Positions 1 through 7,140 of a DNA stretch of 8,170 nucleotides are shown here, piece after piece (positions within the stretch are counted from its first letter, which is position 1; each line of letters begins with the position of its first letter). A program made the translations under genes and the position numbers. The stretch is from positions 1-8,170 of the forward strand of contig SXVG01000012.1 of the NCBI GenBank assembly GCA_005791685.1, written 5' to 3'. Source of the stretch: Methylotenera sp. GTDB taxonomy: Bacteria > Pseudomonadota > Gammaproteobacteria > Burkholderiales > Methylophilaceae. The notes beneath the pieces were generated by a model, which had not been told where the DNA came from, did no database searches, and saw nothing but the letters and a program-made list of their open reading frames with translations.

Positions 1-178
1 ATGGGTTACCCCAATCCAACCCACGGGAGAGCTGGTGTAGCGTCCAGCAGGATTAAGCTGCTAGAGAGTAAGTTTCGTCGTTTGCGACTATACTTTTTTC
101 AGCTGTATTTACGAGGTAATCTGAGCCTCGGTATGCCCTGCACTGCTTTGTAACCCACGTCGAAACCGGGTCAGCCCC
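1..178 (-). ncRNA. ssrA: tmRNA (transfer-messenger RNA), 5' part, cut by the window edge
   Basis: tmRNA rescues ribosomes stalled on broken mRNA: it enters as an alanyl-tRNA mimic bound to SmpB, then serves as a template for a degradation tag. On the minus strand the RNA starts with GGGGCTGACCCGGTTTCGAC at 178, matching the conserved tmRNA 5' end. A short stem of CCGAGG with CCTCG follows (pseudoknot 1 region), then the conserved ATAGTCGCAAACGACGAA resume site. The tag frame at 85-53 reads ANDETYSLAA followed by TAA. Escherichia coli uses ANDENYALAA, so the tag and the LAA degron are clearly conserved. The remaining pseudoknots and the 3' tRNA-like half lie beyond position 1. The partner gene smpB is on the same strand about 1 kb away. 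Confidence 0.96.
53..85 (-). other. tmRNA tag-peptide reading frame (ANDETYSLAA)
   Basis: This is the internal mRNA-like frame of the tmRNA: ten codons and a TAA stop on the minus strand. The codons are GCA AAC GAC GAA ACT, then TAC TCT CTA GCA GCT. With the alanine carried by the tmRNA itself, the appended tag would be A-ANDETYSLAA. The terminal LAA is the signal read by ClpXP in well-studied species. The serine before LAA stands where many proteobacterial tags have alanine. Confidence 0.93.
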
Positions 179-362
179 AAATCAGTTTTGCTACTGACTC
201 ATCCAACTGCGATTTAGTTCGGTAGCGCTGGTCATTATACGCTTTAATCCTAAGCTTGGCACACCAAGCAACACCGAGCGCGCTAGCCATGCCCATAAGC
301 TGGCCTGCAGCCCAATAGGGACGAGCATCCCAGCCCAGTGTTTTTTTGTAAACATTTGCCAG
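171..362 (-). CDS. Possible short open frame between pirin and ssrA (unrecognised)
   Basis: Just upstream of and running into the first bases of ssrA, a minus-strand frame stays open for 63 codons between TAG (365-363) and TGA (173-171). Its translation looks protein-like: DARPYWAAGQLMGMASALG, then a hydrophobic stretch and a charged tail ending SVAKLIWG. The first ATG inside is at 296 and would give 41 residues, with an AGG 7 bases upstream as a weak ribosome site. An ATG at 377 is in frame but separated by the TAG after four codons. I do not recognise the protein. It may be a decayed gene end, a true small membrane-associated peptide, or chance, and the ssrA promoter lies inside it. Confidence 0.2.
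   Translation of the reverse strand: MANVYKKTLGWDARPYWAAGQLMGMASALGVAWCAKLRIKAYNDQRYRTKSQLDESVAKLIWG
234..261 (-). promoter_or_regulatory. Probable ssrA promoter
   Basis: On the minus strand a perfect TATAAT lies at 239-234. A weak -35 candidate, TGCCAA, lies at 261-256 with a 16-base spacer. Transcription would start near 227, giving a 5' leader of about 50 bases before the mature tmRNA end at 178. Such leaders are normally removed by RNase P. The -10 match is strong and the -35 match is poor, so the exact start is uncertain. Confidence 0.5.
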
Positions 363-425
363 CTATCGTGTTAGCATGTGCGTATCATTATTTTAGTTAG
401 CCCCGTAAAAGAAAGTAGACTCAGC

Positions 426-1133
426 ATGTTGGAACTACGAAAAAGTGCAGACCGAGGCTACGGCCATCACGCTTGGTTAGAAACCTACCACTCTTTTTCT
501 TTTGCCACTTATTACGATCCCGCGCAAATGGACTTTGGCCCATTACGCGTGATAAACGAAGACATCATAGAAGGTGGCCATGGTTTTACTATGCACGGCC
601 ACAACAACATGGAAATTGTCACCTACGTGCTTGCCGGGGCATTGGAACATCAAGACAGCATGGGCCACACGTCGGTATTGCAGTATGGGGATGTGCAACG
701 CATGAGCGCTGGCCACGGACTAAAGCACAGCGAACGCAATCACAGCGCCAGCGAGCCCTTGCATCTCTTGCAAATTTGGCTCACGCCCAATGCCATAGAC
801 ATCGCACCTAGCTACCAAGAAAAACATTTTGACGTCGCCTCTAAGCAGCACCGATTACGTCTAATTGCATCACCAGACGGCCGCAAGGGTTCTTTAAGCT
901 TGGCACAAGACGCTTTGTTGTTCGCCGGCATTTTAGCGCCATCAGACCGCATTCACTACCGCATGGCGGTTGACAGAATCGCTTATTTACACGTGGCCCG
1001 CGGCACATTGTGCGTGAATGGGGTGCAGTTGTTGGCTGGCGATGCGTTAAAGATTGGTGATGAGGATGGCTTGCTGATGGATAAGGCTTTAGACGCCGAG
1101 ATTTTATTGTTTGATATGGCGTTAACGCTTTAA
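426..1133 (+). CDS. Pirin family protein (YhhW-like bicupin)
   Basis: This encodes a cytosolic pirin of 235 residues, close to the 231 of E. coli YhhW, a metal-dependent bicupin with quercetin 2,3-dioxygenase activity in vitro. The physiological substrate is unknown. The start at ATG 426 gives the family N-terminus (MLELRKSADRGYGHHAWLET, then HSFSFATYYDP). A GTG at 378 in the same frame would add 16 residues with no family counterpart, so I reject it. The four metal ligands sit at the canonical places in the N-terminal cupin: His57 and His59 (MHGHNNMEIVTYVLAG) and His101 and Glu103 (GLKHSERN). The C-terminal cupin begins near residue 150. The ribosome site is weak (GAAAG). The gene stands alone, converging on smpB with only 21 bases between stop codons. 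Confidence 0.93.
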   Translation: MLELRKSADRGYGHHAWLETYHSFSFATYYDPAQMDFGPLRVINEDIIEGGHGFTMHGHNNMEIVTYVLAGALEHQDSMGHTSVLQYGDVQRMSAGHGLKHSERNHSASEPLHLLQIWLTPNAIDIAPSYQEKHFDVASKQHRLRLIASPDGRKGSLSLAQDALLFAGILAPSDRIHYRMAVDRIAYLHVARGTLCVNGVQLLAGDALKIGDEDGLLMDKALDAEILLFDMALTL

Positions 1134-1154
1134 ATAGCCTAGCGAAAGCCGCGC

Positions 1155-1604
1155 TTATTTATTGTGTGCCCGCATGATGCGGCCTTTTTCACGTTCCCAA
1201 TCGCGCTCTTTTTCGGTATCACGCTTGTCGTGCTGTTTTTTACCCTTAGCCAAACCGATTTGCACCTTGACCCGACCTTTAGAAAAATGCAAATCCAGCG
1301 GCACTATGGTGTAGCCGGCACGCTCCACTTTGGCAATAAGTTTGATGATTTCTTCATTATGCAACAACAGCTTACGCGTTCTAATGGCATCCGGTCGTAT
1401 GTGCGTAGAAGCGGCGCCCAAGGGCGTGACATGGCAGCCTATCAAATAAATTTCACCGCGCTGGATAATGACATAAGCCTCTTTGATATTGACCCGGTTA
1501 TCGCGTATGGCTTTGACTTCCCAGCCCTCCAAAACAATACCCGCCTCGTACTTATCTTCGATAAAGTAATCAAAAAAAGCTTTTTTATTTTGTGCAATAC
1601 TCAT
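1155..1604 (-). CDS. smpB: SsrA-binding protein SmpB
   Basis: SmpB binds the tRNA-like domain of tmRNA and places it in the empty ribosomal A site, with its C-terminal tail probing the mRNA channel during trans-translation. The 149-residue product is of normal family length. It shows the OB-fold core motif [10 protein letters not shown] (25-34), the conserved RTRKLLLH block (75-82), [14 protein letters not shown] (117-130), and a basic tail ending in RIMRAHNK that should become helical in the ribosome. The start at 1604 matches the short N-terminus of the family, although no strong Shine-Dalgarno sequence precedes it. Its RNA partner ssrA lies on the same strand at 1-178, separated by the oppositely oriented pirin gene. 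On the other side it is divergent from ratA. Confidence 0.97.
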   Translation of the reverse strand: MSIAQNKKAFFDYFIEDKYEAGIVLEGWEVKAIRDNRVNIKEAYVIIQRGEIYLIGCHVTPLGAASTHIRPDAIRTRKLLLHNEEIIKLIAKVERAGYTIVPLDLHFSKGRVKVQIGLAKGKKQHDKRDTEKERDWEREKGRIMRAHNK

Positions 1605-1632
1605 AAAACGAACTATTTCTTGGCGTATGACT

Positions 1633-1647
1633 TAAAATGCCATTTTA
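1633..1647. promoter_or_regulatory. 15-base palindrome holding -10-like TAAAAT on both strands
   Basis: In the spacer between the divergent smpB and ratA genes, TAAAATG and CATTTTA form perfect 7-base arms around a single C. Each strand therefore reads TAAAAT, a plausible -10 hexamer (1633-1638 plus, 1647-1642 minus). No good -35 was found at 16-18 bases on either side. It could be a shared promoter core, a regulator site, or a chance AT-rich palindrome. Confidence 0.25.
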
Positions 1648-1678
1648 CCTCACTTATGCCCTTGTTCACTTTTAACAC

Positions 1679-1701
1679 GGCTGAAGTCCAGCCTTTATTT
1701 T
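1679..1701 (+). terminator. Weak terminator-like hairpin upstream of ratA
   Basis: GGCTG and CAGCC form a 5-bp GC-rich stem around a 5-base loop, followed directly by TTTATTTT. The shape is that of an intrinsic terminator, but the stem is short. It sits 12 bases before the ratA start, where no plus-strand gene ends, so if real it would act as an attenuator or 5'-UTR structure. Confidence 0.2.
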
Positions 1702-1712
1702 AAAGATCCAGC

Positions 1713-2147
1713 ATGGCGCAAGTACACAAATCCGTTCTGATTAACCATTCAGCCAGCCGCATGTTTGCGCTGGTAGACGACGTAAAGCGCTACCCTGAAT
1801 TTCTTCCGTGGTGCGGTGGGGTCGATTTAATCCAGCAAGATGCCCACAGCACGGTGGCCACCTTACACATTGATTACCATGGTCTGCAGCAAAAATTCAC
1901 TACGAAAAACCTGAAGACTTACCCCAGCAGCATGACCCTACAATTAAAAGACGGGCCATTTAAACACCTGGATGGGGCATGGCGCTTTACCCCACTGAAT
2001 GAAAATGCCTGTAAAATCGAATTTGTGCTGCATTACGAGTTTGCCAACGCTTTTTTAGAAAAAATAATTGCCCCGGTGTTTAGCCACATCGCCAACACCT
2101 TTGTTGATGGCTTTGTCAGTCGAGCCGATGCGGTGTATCAACGTTAA
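1713..2147 (+). CDS. ratA: RatA-family START/COQ10-like domain protein
   Basis: The 144-residue product is a single SRPBCC/START-type domain of the COQ10/RatA family. E. coli RatA is reported to bind the 50S subunit and block 70S formation, while the related Coq10 proteins bind ubiquinone; which role applies here is open. Family features are VDDVKRYPEFLPWC (21-34), the DGPFKHLDGAWRF block (80-92) and a C-terminal amphipathic helix with FVSRADAVY. The start at 1713 gives the standard N-terminus, though only a weak AAG stands upstream. It is followed after 15 bases by rnfH, the usual ratA-ratB pair, and is divergent from smpB, a common proteobacterial arrangement. Confidence 0.9.
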   Translation: MAQVHKSVLINHSASRMFALVDDVKRYPEFLPWCGGVDLIQQDAHSTVATLHIDYHGLQQKFTTKNLKTYPSSMTLQLKDGPFKHLDGAWRFTPLNENACKIEFVLHYEFANAFLEKIIAPVFSHIANTFVDGFVSRADAVYQR

Positions 2148-2162
2148 CTATTAGGAATGCCC

Positions 2163-2486
2163 ATGAACAGCAGCGAAATGATAGTGGAAGTGGCCTACGC
2201 CTTGCCTCATGAACAACTGATCGTACCCGTCAAAGTCAGCACTGGCGTCACCGTCGAACAAGCCATAGGCTTATCCGGCCTGTTAAAGAAATACCCGGAA
2301 ATCGATTTGAACGTAAATAAAATTGGTATTTTCGGCAAGCTGTCCAAATTAGACCAGCCCTTACGCCATTTAGACCGCGTGGAAATTTACCGCGCCTTGA
2401 TTGCCGACCCAAAAGAAGTACGCAAACAGCGTGTGGCCGACGGCAAGGTCATGAAAAAAGGCGGCGGCGACCTGCTTGAAGAATAA
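2163..2486 (+). CDS. rnfH: RnfH family protein (RatB), ubiquitin-like fold
   Basis: This is a small beta-grasp (ubiquitin-like) protein of unknown biochemical role, found next to ratA or within rnf clusters. The sequence shows the family pattern: IVEVAYALPHEQ near the start, TVEQAI, the IGIFGKLSKLD turn, DRVEIYRALIADPKEVRKQR and a short tail. Two in-frame ATGs occur at 2157 and 2163. The only ribosome site, AGGA at 2153-2156, touches the first ATG but is 6 bases before the second, so I place the start at 2163, giving 107 residues. The upstream choice would give 109. It is probably co-transcribed with ratA and converges on the DUF4124 gene 17 bases away. Confidence 0.88.
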   Translation: MNSSEMIVEVAYALPHEQLIVPVKVSTGVTVEQAIGLSGLLKKYPEIDLNVNKIGIFGKLSKLDQPLRHLDRVEIYRALIADPKEVRKQRVADGKVMKKGGGDLLEE

Positions 2487-2503
2487 AATGGCTTTGAGCC
2501 GCT

Positions 2504-2962
2504 CTATTCACAATATTGCTGAATGTCGGCTTGCGCATCCAGCTTAGCCTGAGCCAGATCGGCGTCCGTTAAAAAATACCGCTCGCCCTTATCGTTCACC
2601 CTAGCAATCCGACCAGCCAAGGCGTAGGTCGCCTTATTCGCCAGTGCTGTTTTGCAATTTTTCTGTTTTACACCCGCATCCGCTAGCTGCCCAACAGTAG
2701 CCGGGCCAGCCAATGGCGTTTCTTTAGGCTGATTAACTGGCGTGCGCTGCTGCTCCGCCGTGATGTTGCCTTTAACCGGCGTCAAAGGCGGCAACGCTGG
2801 GAGCGCGGTCGCTGGCCGACCCTGCACGGCCTCCAATTTGACATTAGTCGGTGGCGGCACGTCGCTATACCGCATCACCCCGTTAGGCTCTCGCCATTTA
2901 TAGACTTCAGCCGAGGCCGCGCTTGGCAGCAGAAAACTTATTAAAATTGCCCATAAAGCCAT
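2504..2962 (-). CDS. DUF4124 domain-containing exported protein
   Basis: This is an exported protein of 152 residues and unknown function. Residues 1-18 form a hydrophobic signal peptide ending in ASA, with predicted cleavage before EVYKW. Its n-region oddly lacks a lysine or arginine. Right after it comes the DUF4124 signature EVYKWREPNGVMRYSDVPPP (19-38). A proline-rich linker (about 50-85) leads to a C-terminal helical part with GERYFLTDADLAQAK and two cysteines (103 and 151) that could form a periplasmic disulfide. An excellent ribosome site (AAGGA, 7 bases before the ATG) fixes the start. It is divergent from guaB and shares its upstream spacer. Such genes are common in beta- and gammaproteobacteria. 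Confidence 0.85.
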   Translation of the reverse strand: MALWAILISFLLPSAASAEVYKWREPNGVMRYSDVPPPTNVKLEAVQGRPATALPALPPLTPVKGNITAEQQRTPVNQPKETPLAGPATVGQLADAGVKQKNCKTALANKATYALAGRIARVNDKGERYFLTDADLAQAKLDAQADIQQYCE

Positions 2963-3009
2963 TTTCTTATCCTTGAAAACACCTAGCGCACAATCCGTCA
3001 GTCAGAGCC

Positions 3010-3039
3010 ATAGTATGGCCGCTTAATCATGTCACGCAA
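3010..3039 (-). promoter_or_regulatory. Candidate promoter of the DUF4124 gene
   Basis: On the minus strand TTGCGT (3039-3034) and TACTAT (3015-3010) are separated by 18 bases, each matching the sigma-70 hexamers partly (3/6 and 4/6). It would give a leader of about 40 bases. The support is modest. Confidence 0.3.
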
Positions 3040-3069
3040 GCATTTTTAACAACTTTATGTAGCTAACAC

Positions 3070-4585
<1,516 letters not shown>

Positions 4586-4594
4586 TTTAACTAT

Positions 4595-4628
4595 TAGTCG
4601 TTAGTGGGTAGTCGTTAGTCGTTAGTTA
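4595..4628 (+). repeat. Left arm: inward-reading heptamer array, 34 bp
   Basis: Four complete 7-bp units and a 6-base partial unit. Units 1, 3 and 4 are TAGTCGT, unit 2 is TAGTGGG, and the last is TAGTTA. The arm starts 9 bases after the guaB stop codon and ends 18 bases before the cargo gene's ATG. It is the exact reverse complement of 5003-5036. Confidence 0.95.
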
Positions 4629-4646
4629 AAAAAGAAGTTAACACTT

Positions 4647-5009
4647 ATGGCCGGTTACCGAGATTTATTGGTTTGGCAATCTGCTATGCAAATAGCTGAA
4701 GATGTTTATCGACTCACCGAGCATTTTCCTAAACAAGAAATGTTCGGTTTAACCAGTCAAACTAGACGATCTGCGATTTCCATCTCATCGAATATTGCTG
4801 AAGGCCATGGGCGCAATTCAGCAAAAGAATTCCACCATTTTTTAGGTATTGCACTTGGCTCATTGGCTGAATTAGAAACCCAGTTATTACTTTCAGGAAG
4901 ATTTAACTATATCGAACAAGCACAGTTAATCCATGCATTAAAAGCTACCGATGAAACAGCAAAGATGCTTAAAGGTTTACAAAAATCACTCAAGTCAACC
5001 AATAACTAA
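4647..5009 (+). CDS. Four-helix-bundle protein (23S rRNA intervening-sequence protein family)
   Basis: The 120-residue product belongs to the S23/IVP four-helix-bundle family, first described from ORFs inside 23S rRNA intervening sequences and related to the Avd accessory protein of diversity-generating retroelements. Its cellular role is unknown; nucleic-acid binding is suggested by relatives. Family hallmarks are DLLVWQSAM (6-14), FPKQEMFGLTSQTRRSAISI, SSNIAEGHGRNS, the EFHHFLGIALGSLAELETQL helix and a final helix with KMLKGLQKSL. Helices occupy roughly 7-26, 31-53, 58-85 and 90-115. Only a weak AAGAAG, 9 bases upstream, precedes the ATG. The TAA stop and last codons lie inside the right repeat arm. 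GC content is about 38%, and AT-ending codons are more frequent than in guaB or guaA, suggesting acquisition from elsewhere. Confidence 0.93.
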   Translation: MAGYRDLLVWQSAMQIAEDVYRLTEHFPKQEMFGLTSQTRRSAISISSNIAEGHGRNSAKEFHHFLGIALGSLAELETQLLLSGRFNYIEQAQLIHALKATDETAKMLKGLQKSLKSTNN

Positions 5010-5043
5010 CGACTAACGACTACCCACTAACGACTAGCCCCTA
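5003..5043 (-). repeat. Right arm: inverted heptamer array reaching the guaA start codon
   Basis: Positions 5036-5003 read on the minus strand repeat the left arm base for base, including the single variant unit TAGTGGG in second place. One more unit, TAGGGGC, is present only on this side (5043-5037), and its first T is the complement of the A of the guaA ATG. That same heptamer occurs in the second repeat cluster at 7752-7758. The stop codon of the four-helix-bundle gene (5007-5009) falls inside the arm. Confidence 0.93.
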
Positions 5044-6632
5044 TGACCACTCACTCAAAAATACTCATCCTCGATTTTGGCTCCCAAGTCACCCAACTGA
5101 TTGCTCGCCGCGTGCGCGAAGCGCATGTGTATTGTGAAATTCACCCTTGTGACGTCAGCGATGAATTTGTGCGCAATTTTGGCGCCGATGGCATTATCTT
5201 GTCCGGTAGCCATGCCAGCGTTTACGAAGAGGAAACCGATTCTGCACCACAAGCTACCTTTGAACTGGGCGTGCCGGTGCTAGGCATATGCTATGGCATG
5301 CAAACCATGGCACAACAACTCGGTGGCAAGGTAGAAGCCGGCCATAAGCGTGAATTTGGCTATGCGGAAATTCGTGCGCACGGCCATTCGGCTTTATTCA
5401 AAGGCCTGCAAGACCGCAGCAACGCGGCTGGCCACGGCTTACTCGACGTGTGGATGAGCCACGTCGACAAGGTCACCGAATTACCGCCAAATTTTAAGAT
5501 TATTGCCAGCAACGACAGCACGCCTATCGCCGCTTTTGCCGATGAAGACCGTCGATTTTATGGCGTGCAATTTCACCCAGAAGTCACTCACACCAAATTA
5601 GGCCAAGCCATGTTAGAGCGCTTCGTGCTGGACATCTGCCAGGCCAAGCCGGATTGGATCATGGGCGACTACATCAGCGAAGCGGTGGCCAAAATCAAAG
5701 CCCAAGTGGGTGATGAGGAAGTGATTTTGGGTTTGTCCGGTGGCGTCGATTCCAGCGTGGCTGCCGCATTAATCCACCGCGCCATAGGCGATCAGCTCAC
5801 CTGTGTGTTTGTCGATCATGGTTTATTGCGCCTCAATGAGGGCGACATGGTCATGGACATGTTTGCCGGACGCTTACACGTTAAAGTCATACGGGTGGAT
5901 GCCAGCGCCCAATTTATGGGCCATTTAGCCGGCGTCAGCGACCCTGAGGCCAAACGCAAGATCATAGGCCGCGAGTTTGTTGAAGTCTTTCAAGCGGAAG
6001 CAAAAAAATTGGCCAATGCCAAATGGTTGGCGCAAGGCACCATCTACCCAGACGTCATCGAATCGGGTGGCGCCAAATCTAAAAAAGCCGTCACCATTAA
6101 AAGCCACCACAATGTAGGCGGGTTACCCGCCAGCTTAGGCTTGAAACTGCTTGAGCCTTTGCGTGATTTGTTCAAAGACGAGGTGCGCGAATTAGGTGTG
6201 GCCCTAGGTTTGCCACACGACATGGTGTACCGCCACCCTTTCCCAGGGCCAGGCTTGGGCGTGCGCATCTTAGGTGAAGTGAAACAAAACTACGCCGATT
6301 TGTTACGCCGTGCCGACGCCATTTTTATTGAAGAATTGCGCAACACGGTCGATGCAACAAGCGGCAAAACTTGGTACGCCTTAACCAGCCAAGCCTTCGC
6401 GGTATTTTTACCGGTCAAATCGGTAGGCGTCATGGGTGACGGTCGCACCTACGACTACGTGGTTGCCTTACGCGCGGTCGTCACCAGCGACTTCATGACC
6501 GCACATTGGGCAGAACTGCCTTATGACTTATTGGGCAGAACATCCAATCGCATCATTAACGAAGTGCGTGGCATTAACCGCGTGGTCTATGACATCTCTG
6601 GCAAACCACCCGCCACCATAGAGTGGGAATAG
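5043..6632 (+). CDS. guaA: GMP synthase (glutamine-hydrolysing)
   Basis: GuaA converts XMP to GMP using ATP and ammonia released from glutamine in its own amidotransferase domain. The 529 residues equal the family norm (E. coli 525). The class I glutaminase domain (about 6-200) has the nucleophile Cys83 in GICYGMQ and the His178/Glu180 pair in QFHPE. The PP-loop ATP pyrophosphatase motif LSGGVDSS is at 231-238. The C-terminal dimerisation domain contains [15 protein letters not shown] and ends in the typical KPPATIEWE. The N-terminus ([21 protein letters not shown]) supports ATG 5043, and an in-frame TAA lies at 5028-5030. Unusually, no Shine-Dalgarno sequence is present: the 40 bases upstream belong to the inverted heptamer array. 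The next gene starts 1 base after its stop. Confidence 0.98.
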   Translation: MTTHSKILILDFGSQVTQLIARRVREAHVYCEIHPCDVSDEFVRNFGADGIILSGSHASVYEEETDSAPQATFELGVPVLGICYGMQTMAQQLGGKVEAGHKREFGYAEIRAHGHSALFKGLQDRSNAAGHGLLDVWMSHVDKVTELPPNFKIIASNDSTPIAAFADEDRRFYGVQFHPEVTHTKLGQAMLERFVLDICQAKPDWIMGDYISEAVAKIKAQVGDEEVILGLSGGVDSSVAAALIHRAIGDQLTCVFVDHGLLRLNEGDMVMDMFAGRLHVKVIRVDASAQFMGHLAGVSDPEAKRKIIGREFVEVFQAEAKKLANAKWLAQGTIYPDVIESGGAKSKKAVTIKSHHNVGGLPASLGLKLLEPLRDLFKDEVRELGVALGLPHDMVYRHPFPGPGLGVRILGEVKQNYADLLRRADAIFIEELRNTVDATSGKTWYALTSQAFAVFLPVKSVGVMGDGRTYDYVVALRAVVTSDFMTAHWAELPYDLLGRTSNRIINEVRGINRVVYDISGKPPATIEWE

Positions 6633-6633
6633 T

Positions 6634-7140
6634 ATGAGCCGCGCATTCGTAAACGAAGAACGCTTTGAACAAGCCGGTGGCGAAGAGCTGCTGGACCGCC
6701 CTATCAGCCCTTTTGCCAATTACGTCACGCCAACTGGCACACTGGCACTACAAGACATGGAAGCCTCATTGGTGGCCGAACTTGCCACACTCAAGCAATC
6801 GGCGGATGACGCCTTTAGCAAAGATAAAGTAGCAGAAATTGAACGCGATTTACGCTACGCAAGAGCCCGATTGGACACAGCCATACTGGTAGACCCGGCC
6901 ACGCAGAATCACCAAACCGTGCTGTTTGGTGCCAGTGTAAGCGTGCAAGACGACGAAGGCCAATCCCATTGCTTTCACATTGTCGGCGAAGACGAAGCCG
7001 ACGCCAGCATCCACAAAGTCAGCTACGTGTCGCCCTTGGCCAAAGCCTTAATTGGCCACAAAGTCGGCGACAGCGTCACCTGGCCGCGCCCTGCTGGCAA
7101 CATTACTTTAGAAATTCTGGACATCCAATACCCATCATGA
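6634..7140 (+). CDS. GreA/GreB family transcription elongation factor
   Basis: Gre factors enter the RNA polymerase secondary channel and stimulate cleavage of backtracked RNA. This 168-residue protein has an N-terminal leader with DRPISPFANYVTP (21-33), a helical hairpin (about 36-88) and a C-terminal FKBP-like domain (about 92-166) with VLFGASVSVQDDEG, FHIVGEDEAD, SPLAKALIGHKVGD and the final PAGNITLEILDI strand. The hairpin tip lacks the SENADY-type motif of classic GreA/GreB and instead carries SADDAFSKDK, so Asp58/Asp59 are the candidate acidic tip residues. I therefore leave the symbol blank: it is a divergent GreAB subtype of the kind annotated in betaproteobacteria. A GGGA 6 bases upstream lies inside the guaA end. 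The stop overlaps the nitroreductase start as ATGA, implying translational coupling. Confidence 0.85.
   Translation: MSRAFVNEERFEQAGGEELLDRPISPFANYVTPTGTLALQDMEASLVAELATLKQSADDAFSKDKVAEIERDLRYARARLDTAILVDPATQNHQTVLFGASVSVQDDEGQSHCFHIVGEDEADASIHKVSYVSPLAKALIGHKVGDSVTWPRPAGNITLEILDIQYPS

Larger units (their letters stand above)
4595..5036 (+). mobile_element. Heptamer-repeat-bounded element carrying a four-helix-bundle gene
   Basis: A 442-bp unit lies between guaB and guaA, genes that are commonly adjacent. It consists of a 34-bp arm (4595-4628), one gene (4647-5009) and the exact reverse complement of the arm (5003-5036). Both arms are built of 7-bp TAGNNNN units. The cargo gene is about 38% GC by my count, against roughly 45-62% in sampled 60-base rows of guaA and guaB. 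No transposase, reverse transcriptase or clear target-site duplication is visible, so mobility is inferred from the layout and composition. The architecture recalls 23S rRNA intervening sequences, where complementary ends form a stem around an ORF of this same protein family. It could instead be a passively inherited insertion. Confidence 0.6.

Noticed and set aside
318..347. Possible intrinsic terminator before the run of seven T residues upstream of pirin
   Set aside because: GGGA and TCCC give only a 4-bp stem that is separated from the T-run by about ten bases, and no plus-strand gene ends there.
378..425. Upstream GTG start that would extend the pirin protein by 16 residues
   Set aside because: The extension has no counterpart in the family, while ATG 426 puts all four metal ligands at the same residue numbers as in YhhW.
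1134..1154. Possible bidirectional terminator between pirin and smpB
   Set aside because: Only a 4-bp AGCG/CGCT stem is present and neither side has a convincing T-run.
1164..1703. Long plus-strand open frame of 179 codons opposite smpB
   Set aside because: It lies almost wholly antisense to a clearly conserved smpB; its translation has no recognisable domain and the frame is explained by the codon pattern of the opposite strand.
2490..2500. GGCT/AGCC mini-hairpin between rnfH and the DUF4124 gene
   Set aside because: Four base pairs with a three-base loop and no T-run on either side; too weak to call a terminator.
4595..5043. CRISPR array or ordinary insertion sequence as the explanation of the repeats
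   Set aside because: The 7-bp units have no spacers, and no transposase gene or target duplication is visible; the only gene inside encodes a four-helix-bundle protein.
6044..6268. Minus-strand open frame of 74 codons within guaA
   Set aside because: It is a shadow of the strongly conserved GuaA coding strand, with no ribosome site and no recognisable product.
6969..7136. Upstream extension of the nitroreductase frame
   Set aside because: It overlaps the conserved C-terminal domain of the Gre-type factor in another frame; ATG 7137 with the ATGA overlap gives a full-length family protein.
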